64,000 bases of DNA. Origin: Gemmobacter nectariphilus DSM 15620 (lineage in GTDB: Bacteria; Pseudomonadota; Alphaproteobacteria; Rhodobacterales; Rhodobacteraceae). The notes under the pieces were generated by a model. The model saw nothing but the letters and a program-made list of their open reading frames with translations. It ran no database searches and was not told the origin of the DNA. The DNA lies in contig NZ_AUCM01000011.1 in assembly GCF_000429765.1 (NCBI RefSeq), positions 105,459 through 169,458 of the forward strand, read 5' to 3'. The translations under genes and the position numbers were made by a program. This document shows positions 34,642-44,105 of the stretch, in pieces (the stretch's first letter is position 1; each line of letters starts with the position of its first letter).

Positions 34642-37600
34642 CTAGTGCGCGGCGGCCACCCTGCCAAGTTCACGGGCCAGATCCTCGCGCCGGAAGGGCT
34701 TGCCGACATAGCCATCGAACCCCGCCGCGAAATAGCCATCGACCTGATGCTTCATCGCATTGGCGGTGACCGCAATCGCCGGCACCTGTTCCGCGCCCTG
34801 TTCGGCGGCGATGCGGCGGATTTCATGCAAGGCCGCGATCCCGTCCATCTCCGGCATGGAAATGTCCAGCAACAGCACATCGAAGGCGCCAGGCGTCCAG
34901 GCCGCAACGGCGCGCGCGCCGTCCTCGACCACTGTCACGCTGACGCCCAGCGCGCCCAGCATCGCCTTGAGGATCAGCCGGTTCGTCGCGTTGTCGTCCG
35001 CCACCAGCGCGCGCATTCCCGCAACCGATGGCTGTTCGCACACCACCTCGTCCTTGCGAAGGTCCTGGACCTGTTCGGCGACCGGCAAGGGCAGCTCCAG
35101 CCGGATCCGCGTGCCTTCCCCCAGAACGCTGGTCACCTGAATGCGCCCGCCCATCAGCTGGATCAACCGGCGCGAGATCGACAGCCCCAACCCCGTGCCC
35201 CCATAGCGCCGCGTCACCGCGCCATCGGCCTGTTCGAAATCCTCGAACGCGCGGGCCTGCTGTTCGGCTGTCATGCCGATGCCGGTATCCGACACCTCGA
35301 CGATCAGCGGATCCGATCCGCGCGTGCGGAAGGTCACACGGATCTGCCCTTCGTGGGTGAACTTGATCGCATTGTTCAGCAGGTTGTGCAGCACCTGAAG
35401 CGTGCGGTGGGGGTCGCCCATCCGTGCCCGCTCGCACCCGATATCGCATTGAACCGAGAACGAGATCCCCTTGTCCTGCGCCCGCAGCGAATACATCGCC
35501 TCGACCTTGGCAGCCAGTTCGCGCGGGACGAAGGCCACCGTTTCAAGGTCGATCTTGCCGGCCTCGACCTTGGCAAGGTCCAGAATGTCGTTCAGCACAT
35601 TCAGCAGCCCCTGCCCCGATTCCCGGATCGTCTCGATCATCTGGCGGTGGACCGGATCGGTCAGCGCATCCGACATCAGTTCCGCCATGCCCAGCACACC
35701 GTTCAGCGGGGTGCGGATTTCGTGGCTCATGTTGGCCAGGAACTGCGATTTGGCGCGGTTTGCGGCCTCGGCCCGTTCCTTGGCGGTATAAAGCAGCGTG
35801 ATATCGGACGATACGCCCCGATAGCCCATATAGGTGCCGTCGGCCGCATAGAACGGCAGGCCGCTCATGCGGATCCACATCTCGCGGTTTCCGGTCGCGT
35901 GCTCGGGCAGATAGAACACGAAATCGCTGAACGGCTCTTGCGCCTTGAACCTGTCGCGCAGCCAGTCCCAGTCGGCGCTGTCGCGGGTTTCGACGAACAG
36001 CTCGGGGCAACTCCAGCCCGAAACGCCCAGCATCCGTTCTGGCTGATGCCCGGTGTTGCGGATGTAGCCCTCGGACAGGAAGGTATAGCAATCATCGGTA
36101 TCGGTTTCCCAGAACCAGTCCGACGAGACGGCGGCAATGTCGTTGAAACGGCGCTGCGCGGTGTCGCGCGCGTCCAGCGCCGCACGAAGCCGCTCGTTCG
36201 CGGCGTGCATCTCGGCCTCGCGCGCCTTGGCTTCGGAAATGTCGATATGAATGCCCGAGATCACCTCGATCGCGCCGGTCTCGCTGCGGCGTGCGACCTG
36301 CCCGCGCGTCATGACCCAGACCCAGTGGCCATCCTTGTGGCGCATGCGCATTTCGGCTTCGAACACGTCGTGTTCAACCTGACCCAGAATCGCGTGCTTG
36401 CGCCGCATCCGCGCCAGATCGTCGGGATGCACCATGGCTTCCCAGGATTCATAGGGCATGTCCTGCATCTCGGCATGGGAATAGCCCAGCATTTCCGCCC
36501 ACAGATCGTTAACGATGTTGCGCCCGGTGATGCGGTTGTATTCCCAGGTCCCGACCGAGGCACCGCGGATGATCTGTTCCATCCGCTGCTGCGCCTCTTT
36601 GACAGCCGTCACGTCGATATGCGCGCCGACCATCCGCAGCGCCCTGCCATCCGCCCCGCGCAGGCCCACCCGTCCGCGCGAGAGGATGTTGACCCAGTGG
36701 CCCTGCTTGTGGCGCATCCGGAATTCGATCTCGAACTGATCGGTCTTGCCCTCGACGATCTGGGCGACTTCCCCCAGGACTCGATCAACGTCGGCCGGAT
36801 GCAACAGGCGGCGCCACAGCGCAGAGTTGTTGGGTTCCATCTCGGGGCGGGAATAGCCCAGCATCTCGGCCCAGCGATCGTTGATCTGGGTCAGATCGGC
36901 CACGACATCGCATTCCCACGTCCCTGCATCGGCGGCAACGATAATGTCCTGCAAACGCTGCTCTGCGCTTTTCAGATCGGTGATGTCGATCCGCATTCCG
37001 ACCGAGCCACCGTCCGGCATCGCCTTTTCGACCGAACGCAGCCAGCGACCGTCGCTGAGCTGAATTTCGCTGTCGTTCTGGCGCAACTGGTGGCTGACCA
37101 TTTTCTGGGCGAACCAGGCGTCCTCGTTGCCGATGGCATCGCGGTAGACACCATGATCCAGGGCCGTGCGCAGCAGATCGGCATAGGTCACGCCCGCAAC
37201 GATCCTGTCCGCCACTGCCGAGAAATATTCGACATAGCGGCCGTTGAACAGCGTCAGGCGATCGTCGGCATCGAAGATGGCAAAGGCATCGGGCAACGCC
37301 TCGATGGCGGCTTCCAGCTGCTCGCGCGCCGTGACGGCGGCATGAGCCAGCTCTTCCAGCCGGATTTCCTGGGTCTTGCGGTCTGTGATGTCGGTCTCGA
37401 CCGAGACGAAGCCGGCCGGCTGACCATCGGCATCCTTCATCGGGTGGATGTTCAGGTCGATCCAATAGGGCGTGCCAAAGCGGTCACGGTTCAGGATTTC
37501 GGCCCGGACAGGCTCGCTTCGGGCAAGTGCGGCGGTGATCCGATCGGCTGTCGCCGTGTCGGTGCCCTCAAACCGGGTGAATTCGCCTGGATTGCGGCCC

Positions 37601-38691
37601 ATGATCTCGGCCAGCGCATATCCTGATCGCACCTCGAACGCGGGGTTGGCCCAGGTCACGCGCTGTTCGGTATCGGTGATGACCACGAAATTGGTCATGT
37701 GCTGGGCGACCTGGCCAAGACGCACCAGTTCCTCGCGCCGGATCTGGTCGGCGGTGACGTCGCGGATGACAAAGACAAAGCCGGGGGCTTCATCGGGGCT
37801 GTCCGCCGCGCGCAAGGCGGCCGATGCCTCGAACCAGCGCTTTTGTCCGGCGGTGCGCAGCGCATAGCGAAAGCCCGACGCGCGCCCGTTCAGCAGCGCG
37901 GCCTGCATGGCCATGCGGGTGATCGCGGCGGTTTCGGCGGGCAGCACCTCTTCCAGCGTGCGGCCCATCATCCGGTCGGGGGCATCGAACAACAGCTCGG
38001 GCGCGCCGGTGTGATAGGCGGTATAGCGCCCCTCGGAATCCAGCTCCAGGATCAGATCGGGCAGCGCCTGCATGGTGGCGGCAAGCCGGTTGCGGGCATG
38101 TTCCAGCTCTGCCTGCGTCTGGCGGATTTCGCGGTCTGCCTCGGCCCGGCCGATGATCGTGCCGATCGCGCCGGACATGGCGGCCAGGATGGCGATTTCA
38201 TCGGCCGAATAGTCACGGCGGGCCCGCACGGCATCATAGCCGACAAAGCCGGCAAAATCACCATCGACCCGGATCGGGACAAAGACCGCGCTGAGAATGC
38301 CCTGCATCTCCAGCGCCTCCTTGACCGGAGAGTCCGGCGGCAGATCGGCGACCGAGGGGATATGCACGACAACGCCAGCCTCGAACCCGTCGCGCCAGGG
38401 GCCGATCATCTCTGTCGGCTGATCCTGAAGTTCCTCAAGCATTGGAACGATGCCCGGCGCGCACCATTCGTGGGTGTTGTCCAGCACCTCGTTCGGGCGC
38501 AGCTGAAAGACATAGGCACGGTCTGCGCCGGCATAATCGCCCATCTCGGACAAGATCAGGTCGATCGCCTCGTCTGCCTGGGACACGGGGGCCGACAGCG
38601 CACGCGCAAGAACATCCACCACACGCGCAGACGAAGCCGTGCTGGATGCGCCGCCGGAAACCGACCGTAGCATTGCCGCTTGCTGCGTCAT
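34642..38691 (-). CDS. Hybrid sensor histidine kinase with GAF and six PAS domains
   Basis: The 1349-residue protein has no membrane segment. Domains in order: GAF (about 25-190), PAS1 205-315, PAS2 330-440, PAS3 455-570, PAS4 575-705, PAS5 705-830, PAS6 845-970, HisKA with FLANMSHEIRTPLNG (His near 990), HATPase with NLLNNAIKFTHEG (1060-1210), and a receiver (1225-1345) with the phospho-acceptor in LLLDISMPEMDG (Asp near 1275). PAS4 and PAS5 are near-copies of each other. PAS2 has a GRNPGEF word resembling LOV domains but lacks the flavin-binding Cys, so it is not a LOV photosensor. There is no HPt domain, so a separate phosphotransfer protein is needed. GAGGAG precedes the ATG. The gene stands alone; its signal is unknown. 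Confidence 0.92.
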   Translation of the reverse strand: MTQQAAMLRSVSGGASSTASSARVVDVLARALSAPVSQADEAIDLILSEMGDYAGADRAYVFQLRPNEVLDNTHEWCAPGIVPMLEELQDQPTEMIGPWRDGFEAGVVVHIPSVADLPPDSPVKEALEMQGILSAVFVPIRVDGDFAGFVGYDAVRARRDYSADEIAILAAMSGAIGTIIGRAEADREIRQTQAELEHARNRLAATMQALPDLILELDSEGRYTAYHTGAPELLFDAPDRMMGRTLEEVLPAETAAITRMAMQAALLNGRASGFRYALRTAGQKRWFEASAALRAADSPDEAPGFVFVIRDVTADQIRREELVRLGQVAQHMTNFVVITDTEQRVTWANPAFEVRSGYALAEIMGRNPGEFTRFEGTDTATADRITAALARSEPVRAEILNRDRFGTPYWIDLNIHPMKDADGQPAGFVSVETDITDRKTQEIRLEELAHAAVTAREQLEAAIEALPDAFAIFDADDRLTLFNGRYVEYFSAVADRIVAGVTYADLLRTALDHGVYRDAIGNEDAWFAQKMVSHQLRQNDSEIQLSDGRWLRSVEKAMPDGGSVGMRIDITDLKSAEQRLQDIIVAADAGTWECDVVADLTQINDRWAEMLGYSRPEMEPNNSALWRRLLHPADVDRVLGEVAQIVEGKTDQFEIEFRMRHKQGHWVNILSRGRVGLRGADGRALRMVGAHIDVTAVKEAQQRMEQIIRGASVGTWEYNRITGRNIVNDLWAEMLGYSHAEMQDMPYESWEAMVHPDDLARMRRKHAILGQVEHDVFEAEMRMRHKDGHWVWVMTRGQVARRSETGAIEVISGIHIDISEAKAREAEMHAANERLRAALDARDTAQRRFNDIAAVSSDWFWETDTDDCYTFLSEGYIRNTGHQPERMLGVSGWSCPELFVETRDSADWDWLRDRFKAQEPFSDFVFYLPEHATGNREMWIRMSGLPFYAADGTYMGYRGVSSDITLLYTAKERAEAANRAKSQFLANMSHEIRTPLNGVLGMAELMSDALTDPVHRQMIETIRESGQGLLNVLNDILDLAKVEAGKIDLETVAFVPRELAAKVEAMYSLRAQDKGISFSVQCDIGCERARMGDPHRTLQVLHNLLNNAIKFTHEGQIRVTFRTRGSDPLIVEVSDTGIGMTAEQQARAFEDFEQADGAVTRRYGGTGLGLSISRRLIQLMGGRIQVTSVLGEGTRIRLELPLPVAEQVQDLRKDEVVCEQPSVAGMRALVADDNATNRLILKAMLGALGVSVTVVEDGARAVAAWTPGAFDVLLLDISMPEMDGIAALHEIRRIAAEQGAEQVPAIAVTANAMKHQVDGYFAAGFDGYVGKPFRREDLARELGRVAAAH

Positions 38692-38790
38692 CTCGTCTCC
38701 TCGGCGGTCGCGCCACTGTCATCTTGGTGCACGCACCCCCTGGGATGTGCGCATACCAAAGTCAATCAATCGTAAATAGTATCATGTTAA

Positions 38791-40149
38791 TCACAAATCG
38801 AGCAGTGCGGCCAGAGAATTGGACGAAAACCACAGTGCCAGGGCCGCAATCAGCGCCGACAGAAGCACATAGATCACATCGTGGCGGGCATCATGCACCC
38901 CGTGCCGCCGCGCCAGCCACATGCTGGCCGGTGCGGCGACCAGCCCCGCCAAAGCCTGCCCCGCAAGCGCGCCCGGCAGGCCTGCAAGTTCCGCGCCGAT
39001 CAGGAACAGCACAAGCTGCGCCCCGGCCCTGAGCAGCACCACACGAAAGAACCCGCGCGAATCCCCGGCTGCCAGCGCCGCCTGATCATAGGTCGCCACG
39101 ATCAGCTGCGGCAGCTGGACGCAGGCCAGCGCCACCACCACAGCCCCCGCCACCGCATAGCGCGGATCATACAGCAGATGCACCAGCGGCACCCCGGCCA
39201 AGGCCATGAAGGCCAGCATCGACAGGACGATCCCCGTCATGCCCATCCGCATGCGCCGCAACCGCTGGCGCACGGCATCGGATCCATCCATCGCCACCTC
39301 GCGGTAGATCGGAATGAACACGCGCCCCACCACGGCCGAGGCCAGCAGCATCGGAAAACTGGCCAGGAAATAGCCGACGTTGTAGATCCCCAGGCTTTCC
39401 AGGCTGAAATAGCGGCCCAGAACCGCCTTGTCGCCCTGCATCAGCACAAAGCCGCAGGCAGTCGACAGAAAAATCCAGCCACCAAAGCGGATCAGTTCCT
39501 GTGCGGCCTCCGGCTCCCAGGCAAAGCGGTTGCGATGGCCCGGCAGGAAGGCCGACATCAGCATCAGCTTGACGACCGTATTCACCAGATTGCCCCAGAC
39601 CAGCGCCCAGACCGAATGGGTCGCCAGCGACAGCGCCACCATCGCCAGAATGCCCGCCAGTTGCGCGGCCAGATCCAGCGCCGTCACCCGGCCCAGGGCC
39701 AGATGGCGGTTTGCCGTTTCGATGCGGGTCGGGTTGAACCCGCCGATCAGCAGGACCAGCCCCGCCACCGGCAGGATCTGCGTCAGATCGGGCGCCCGGT
39801 AGAACTGCGCCAGCGGCCAGGCAAGGGCACAGGTGAACAGCCACAGCAGCCCGCCCCGGACGACCTGCACCGTCCAGGCGGTATCCAGAAAGCGCGGATC
39901 GTCGCCCCGGCGCGACGACATGATCGACGGGCCGATCCCGACATCCGAGAACATGGTCAGCCCGATCATCACCATGGTGACCAGGGTCATCAGCCCGAAC
40001 GCCTCGGGAAACAGCAGACGGGTCAGGATCAGGTTCGACGCCAGGCGCATCCCCTGCCCGGCGACATAGCCCACGGCGATGATGGCCGATCCGCGCATCG
40101 CACGTTCGAACAGTCCGGTTCCGGCAATCCTGCGAATGGCAATGGTCAT
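38791..40149 (-). CDS. Wzx-like oligosaccharide flippase
   Basis: The 452-residue protein has about 12-14 hydrophobic segments and the MOP-superfamily polysaccharide-export pattern. It opens with [20 protein letters not shown], then [20 protein letters not shown] and [20 protein letters not shown], and a later [20 protein letters not shown]. It would flip undecaprenyl-linked oligosaccharide across the inner membrane. It is divergent from surE and has no adjacent polymerase, but other glycan genes are scattered through the window (sugar transferase at 27926, glycosyltransferases from 44106). Confidence 0.88.
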   Translation of the reverse strand: MTIAIRRIAGTGLFERAMRGSAIIAVGYVAGQGMRLASNLILTRLLFPEAFGLMTLVTMVMIGLTMFSDVGIGPSIMSSRRGDDPRFLDTAWTVQVVRGGLLWLFTCALAWPLAQFYRAPDLTQILPVAGLVLLIGGFNPTRIETANRHLALGRVTALDLAAQLAGILAMVALSLATHSVWALVWGNLVNTVVKLMLMSAFLPGHRNRFAWEPEAAQELIRFGGWIFLSTACGFVLMQGDKAVLGRYFSLESLGIYNVGYFLASFPMLLASAVVGRVFIPIYREVAMDGSDAVRQRLRRMRMGMTGIVLSMLAFMALAGVPLVHLLYDPRYAVAGAVVVALACVQLPQLIVATYDQAALAAGDSRGFFRVVLLRAGAQLVLFLIGAELAGLPGALAGQALAGLVAAPASMWLARRHGVHDARHDVIYVLLSALIAALALWFSSNSLAALLDL

Positions 40150-40356
40150 GGCGGCGCCTGTCCCTGCAACCGGGGCAGGTTAGCCGCGACGCTGCCCCGG
40201 CGAAAGGGCCATCCCGCCGCCGCGCGGAAACAGCCTGTCGACGCCGTTTCCAGCAATGGCATACGGGCCACAGATCCAGCCCCCGAATTGCGCTGCGCGG
40301 ATTCCCTTTTGCCGCAATCCGCGCTAAGCAGGGCGCGACAAAGGCAAGGCAGGCAC

Positions 40357-41145
40357 ATGCGCATTCTTCTGACCAACGACGACGGCATCAACGCACCGGG
40401 CCTCAAGGTGCTGACCGCCATCGCCCACGAGATCGCCGGCCCCGATGGCGAGGTCTGGACCGTCGCCCCCGCGTTCGAACAATCGGGGGTCGGGCATTGC
40501 ATCAGCTACACCCGGCCGATGATGGTCGCCAAGCTGGAGCCCCGCCGCTATGCCGCCGAAGGCAGCCCGGCCGATTGTGTGCTGGCAGGCCTTTACGACG
40601 TGCTGCAAGGCGCGCAGCCCGATCTGGTGCTGTCCGGCGTCAACCGGGGCAACAACTCGGCCGAGAACGCGCTTTACTCCGGCACCCTGGGCGGCGCGAT
40701 GGAGGCGGCGCTTCAGGGGCTTCCGGCGATTGCGCTCTCGCAATACCTCGGCCCGGAAACCATGGAACTGGACGACGAATTCGAAGCGGCGCGCGTCCAC
40801 GGCACCTCGGTCGTGCGCACCCTGCTGGACAGGGGCGTCTGGGATCACGGCAGCGACTATCGCCTGTTCTACAACGTCAATTTCCCGCCAGTGGGCGCCG
40901 CGGGCGTCAAGGGTGTCAAGGTCAGCGCCCAGGGCTATCGCCGCGATGCATTCTTCGGGGTCGAGCCGCACCGCTCACCCTCGGGGCGCAAGTTCCTGTG
41001 GATCAAGGGCGGCCCGCAGCACATGCCGACCGCACCGGGCACCGATGCGGCGGCCAATCTCGACGGGTTCATCTCGGTCACGCCGATGCGGTGCGACCTG
41101 ACCGCCCATGACATGCTGGCCGATCTCGAGGCCCGCTTCGCATGA
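40357..41145 (+). CDS. surE: 5'/3'-nucleotidase SurE
   Basis: The 262-residue protein has the full SurE pattern: [20 protein letters not shown] with the metal-binding Asp pair, [35 protein letters not shown] and [20 protein letters not shown]. It removes phosphate from nucleoside monophosphates in the cytoplasm. AAGGCAAGGC precedes the ATG at 40357. Its stop overlaps the pcm start by ATGA, the conserved surE-pcm arrangement. Confidence 0.96.
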   Translation: MRILLTNDDGINAPGLKVLTAIAHEIAGPDGEVWTVAPAFEQSGVGHCISYTRPMMVAKLEPRRYAAEGSPADCVLAGLYDVLQGAQPDLVLSGVNRGNNSAENALYSGTLGGAMEAALQGLPAIALSQYLGPETMELDDEFEAARVHGTSVVRTLLDRGVWDHGSDYRLFYNVNFPPVGAAGVKGVKVSAQGYRRDAFFGVEPHRSPSGRKFLWIKGGPQHMPTAPGTDAAANLDGFISVTPMRCDLTAHDMLADLEARFA

Positions 41146-41894
41146 CAGGGGACGAGGGCCAGGACAATTCCGAGACCCTCGCCGAACGCAAGATGCGCTA
41201 TCTTTTTGCCCTGCGCTCGCGCGGGGTTACCGACAAGCGGGTTCTTGGCGCGATGGAGCGGGTGGACCGCGGCGCCTTTGTGCGCGGTCACTTCGCGGAC
41301 CGCGCCTATGACGACATGCCCCTGCCCATCGGCTGCGGCCAGACGATCAGCCAGCCTTCGGTGGTCGGCCTGATGACCCAGGCGCTCGAGGTCGGGCCGC
41401 GCGACATCGTGCTCGAGATCGGGACCGGCTCGGGCTATCAGGCGGCGGTGCTCAGCCAGCTGGCTCGCCGGGTCTATACGGTCGATCGTCACCGCCGCCT
41501 TGTGCGCGAGGCACAAGAGGTGTTCACCAGCCTTGGCCTGCACAACATCGTGGCCCGCACCGGCGATGGCTGCCTTGGCATCCGCCCGCCCGCCACCAGC
41601 CGCGACACAGCCGCGCGCCCCCTGCCGGTCGGACGTGACAGCCTGCCGCCTGGCCCGGCGCCCTTTGGCGAACAGGCGCCCTTTGACCGCATCATTGTGA
41701 CTGCCGCAGCCGAGGATCCGCCGCCAACCCTCTTGGACCAGTTGCGCATCGGCGGTATCATGGTGCTGCCGGTCGGCCAGTCCGACGCGGTGCAACAGCT
41801 TGTCCGGGTCCGCAGGCTGGAGCATGGTTTCGATTACGAAGACCTTTGCCCGGTGCGTTTCGTGCCGCTGGTGGAAGGTGTGGCCCCCGACTGA
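41142..41894 (+). CDS. pcm: Protein-L-isoaspartate O-methyltransferase with an in-frame insertion
   Basis: The 250-residue enzyme repairs isoaspartyl residues using S-adenosylmethionine. Motifs are [36 protein letters not shown] (SAM binding), RTGDG and [14 protein letters not shown]. The usual length is about 210-220 residues. Here about 30 extra residues rich in Pro, Arg and Ala lie between the RTGDG motif and the FDRII motif (roughly 147-180), where homologues have only a short loop such as WPEQAP. The insertion ends in a repeated 10-base word GCGCCCTTTG, so it may have arisen by duplication or slippage. It keeps the frame and leaves the catalytic motifs intact. Translation is coupled to surE. 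Confidence 0.93.
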   Translation: MTGDEGQDNSETLAERKMRYLFALRSRGVTDKRVLGAMERVDRGAFVRGHFADRAYDDMPLPIGCGQTISQPSVVGLMTQALEVGPRDIVLEIGTGSGYQAAVLSQLARRVYTVDRHRRLVREAQEVFTSLGLHNIVARTGDGCLGIRPPATSRDTAARPLPVGRDSLPPGPAPFGEQAPFDRIIVTAAAEDPPPTLLDQLRIGGIMVLPVGQSDAVQQLVRVRRLEHGFDYEDLCPVRFVPLVEGVAPD

Positions 41895-41961
41895 CCGCCC
41901 GCCGCTTGCCGGGCGAAAACCAGCGCCGGGATCAGCCCGGCCATGAGTGCGAGGCAGAGCG

Positions 41962-43161
41962 ATGCAAACGGTATCCATTCCCAACCGCGGTTTCCGGCTG
42001 CGGGGCCCCATGGCCGCCACGGCCATGCTGCTTGCGCTGTCGGCCTGCACCGGATCGGGCGACGGGTTCGACTGGGATCTGCGCGCCCCCACCGCCGGCA
42101 ACACCGCCGAGGCCGCCCGCAACCCCAGCGCATCGCGCCCCCGCGCGGATGATCGGGGGGTGATCTCCTATCCGGGCTATCAGGTGGTGATCGCGCGGCG
42201 CAACGATACGGTCGCCTCGGTGGCCTCGCGCCTCGGGATCGACGCAGCGGCGCTGGGGCGCACCAATGCGATCCAGCCCGACCTGCCCCTGCATGGCGGC
42301 GAGGTGCTTGTGCTGCCCGGCCGCGTGGCCGAGCCGATGACCGGCACGGTCGCACCCGGCCCTGTCGATGTCGGCACCATCGCCACCACCGCGCTGGACC
42401 GCGTATCGCCCACGACCTCTGCCGCCCCGGCCGCCACCACCGCCAAACCGGCGCCTGCCCGCCCGGCGGCACCCCAGACCGGGGCGGAACCGATCCGCCA
42501 CAAGGTCAAGCGCGGCGAGACCGCCTATACCGTCGCGCGGCTTTACAATGTCACCCCGCGCGCGCTGGCCGAATGGAACGGGCTTGGCGCCGATCTGGCC
42601 CTGCGCGAAGGCCAGACCCTGCTGATCCCGCCAAGCAGCGGCAGCGTGCCCTTTGCGGTGGAAACGACCTCGGCCCCGGCGCCCGGTCAGGGCTCGACCA
42701 CCCCGCAACCGCCCTCGGCTGCCAAGCCGCTGCCGAACGAAACTCCGGCCCGCGCAGGTGCTGGCACTGTGGAAAACGTGCCGCCCTCTCCGAAACTGCC
42801 GACGACCGCCAGCAGCAAGATGGCAATGCCGGCCGATGGCAAGATCATCCGCGCCTACCAAAAGGGCAAATATGATGGCGTCGGCATTGGCGCCCCGGCC
42901 GGCTCGCCCGTCCGCGCCGCAGCCGATGGCACGATCGCGGCGATCACCCGCGACACCGAACAGGTGCCGATCGTCGTCATCCGGCACGAAGGCAACCTGC
43001 TGACCGTCTATGCCAATGTCGACGGCATCTCGGCCAACAAGAACGACAAGGTCCAGCGCGGGCAGCAGATCGGCACCGTCCGCGCCGGCAACCCGCCCTT
43101 CCTGCATTTCGAGGTGCGCCGCGGCTCTGACAGCGTCGACCCCATGTCGATGCTGCAATAG
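41962..43161 (+). CDS. nlpD: NlpD-like lipoprotein with two LysM domains and a degenerate M23 domain
   Basis: The 399-residue protein has a lipoprotein signal ending in the lipobox LSAC. It has two LysM peptidoglycan-binding repeats (YQVVIARRNDTVASVASRLG near 60 and HKVKRGETAYTVARLYNVTP near 185), a Pro/Ala-rich linker, and a C-terminal LytM/M23 domain. The first metal site (HxxxD) reads GKYDGVGIG and the HLS word is missing, while FLHFEVRRG remains. The domain is therefore probably non-catalytic and acts as an amidase activator, as in NlpD/EnvC. The surE-pcm-nlpD order matches that of other proteobacteria, though rpoS does not follow. GAGGCAGAG precedes the ATG at 41962. Confidence 0.9.
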   Translation: MQTVSIPNRGFRLRGPMAATAMLLALSACTGSGDGFDWDLRAPTAGNTAEAARNPSASRPRADDRGVISYPGYQVVIARRNDTVASVASRLGIDAAALGRTNAIQPDLPLHGGEVLVLPGRVAEPMTGTVAPGPVDVGTIATTALDRVSPTTSAAPAATTAKPAPARPAAPQTGAEPIRHKVKRGETAYTVARLYNVTPRALAEWNGLGADLALREGQTLLIPPSSGSVPFAVETTSAPAPGQGSTTPQPPSAAKPLPNETPARAGAGTVENVPPSPKLPTTASSKMAMPADGKIIRAYQKGKYDGVGIGAPAGSPVRAAADGTIAAITRDTEQVPIVVIRHEGNLLTVYANVDGISANKNDKVQRGQQIGTVRAGNPPFLHFEVRRGSDSVDPMSMLQ

Positions 43162-43163
43162 GG

Positions 43164-43193
43164 TTTCATCTGTCCGAAAATATCCTTGGGGGG
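43164..43193 (-). repeat. Dispersed intergenic element, copy 5
   Basis: On the minus strand this reads CCCCCCAAGGATATTTTCGG, then ACAGATGAAA. It lies just after the nlpD stop and downstream of the convergent phosphodiesterase gene, with a GC hairpin between the phosphodiesterase stop and the core, as in copies 3 and 4. Confidence 0.65.
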
Positions 43194-43215
43194 TGAATTG
43201 GCCGGCACGGCCAAG

Positions 43216-43236
43216 AGGGGGGCAAAAGGCCCCCCT
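43216..43236. terminator. GC-rich hairpin between convergent nlpD and phosphodiesterase genes
   Basis: An 8-bp perfect stem AGGGGGGC / GCCCCCCT with loop AAAAG overlaps the stop codon of the phosphodiesterase gene. It could end transcription in both directions, or be the hairpin part of the dispersed intergenic element next to it. Confidence 0.6.
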
Positions 43237-44002
43237 AGCCCGCCCGCCACTGGCCCCGCCGCTGCAGCACCTCGCGCAGCAGCGTCGGCCGATCGGTCAT
43301 GATGCCGTCGATTCCCAGATCCAGCAGATGCTCCATCATGGGGGCGTCGTTCACCGTCCAGACCTGAACCGGGATGCCGCGCCGGTGTGCCGCCCGCAGG
43401 AAACGCGGCGTGATCACGGCGATACCCTTCCAGTCCAGCGGCACCTGCGCGACCGGAAAGCCGACCGGCAACGGCAGGCCCCAGCCTGCGGCCCACAGCC
43501 GCGCCACCCCCCAATGCGCAGGCGACCAGCATAGCCCCGGCCCCAGGGCCGCGCGCGCCGCCGCTGTCCTCGAAGGGTTGAATGACCCGATGCAGATCCG
43601 CTCCAGCGCATCCGCCTGCCGGATCACCTCGGCCAGCGGGCCGACGACATCGTCCGACTTGGCCTCGATGTTCACCTTCAGGCGCGGAAAGGCGTGCAGC
43701 AGATCTGCCAGCCGTGGCACCGTCGCGCCGCCGGGGCTGCGGATCGTCGCCAGATCGGCCATGGTCAGCGCGGCAACCGCCCGGTCCACCCCGAAGACCC
43801 GCGCCAGCGTCGGATCATGGTGAATGACCACCTCGCCATCGGCGGTCAGGTGAACGTCCAGTTCCACATGGCCATAGCCCAGCGCCACCGCATGTTCAAA
43901 GGCGGGCATGGTGTTTTCCTCGGCCTCCAGACTTCCGCCGCGATGGGCAAAGGGAATGGGGCCATCATGGACCAGAAAGGGATGCAAGCCGCGCCGTGTC
44001 AT
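43235..44002 (-). CDS. Glycerophosphodiester phosphodiesterase
   Basis: The 255-residue cytoplasmic enzyme of the GDPD (UgpQ-like) family hydrolyses glycerophosphodiesters to glycerol 3-phosphate and an alcohol. Motifs seen are FAHRGGSLEAEENTMPAFEHA, given as HRGG and EENTMPAF, then VELDVHLTADGEVVIHHDPT and the later VWTVNDAPMMEHLLDLGIDGI. The start at 44002 (MTRRGLHPFLVHDGPIPFAHRGG, in part) is chosen as the nearest ATG that leaves room before HRGG; longer starts would run into the neighbouring promoter. It is divergent from a glycosyltransferase gene. A GlpR-like regulator is encoded at 20131, but there is no direct link. Confidence 0.93.
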   Translation of the reverse strand: MTRRGLHPFLVHDGPIPFAHRGGSLEAEENTMPAFEHAVALGYGHVELDVHLTADGEVVIHHDPTLARVFGVDRAVAALTMADLATIRSPGGATVPRLADLLHAFPRLKVNIEAKSDDVVGPLAEVIRQADALERICIGSFNPSRTAAARAALGPGLCWSPAHWGVARLWAAGWGLPLPVGFPVAQVPLDWKGIAVITPRFLRAAHRRGIPVQVWTVNDAPMMEHLLDLGIDGIMTDRPTLLREVLQRRGQWRAG

Positions 44003-44105
44003 GCCGGCATCATGCCCGAAGCCCGCAATCTGTCGAGCACAAACCTTGCCGCTTTGCGCCATTGCCCGCAGGTGCCATAGTCGCCCGGCGCAAACCGGAG
44101 CGGCC

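Noticed and set aside
37400..37700. LOV photosensor domain in the hybrid kinase
   Set aside because: The GRN word is present but the flavin-adduct cysteine is absent.
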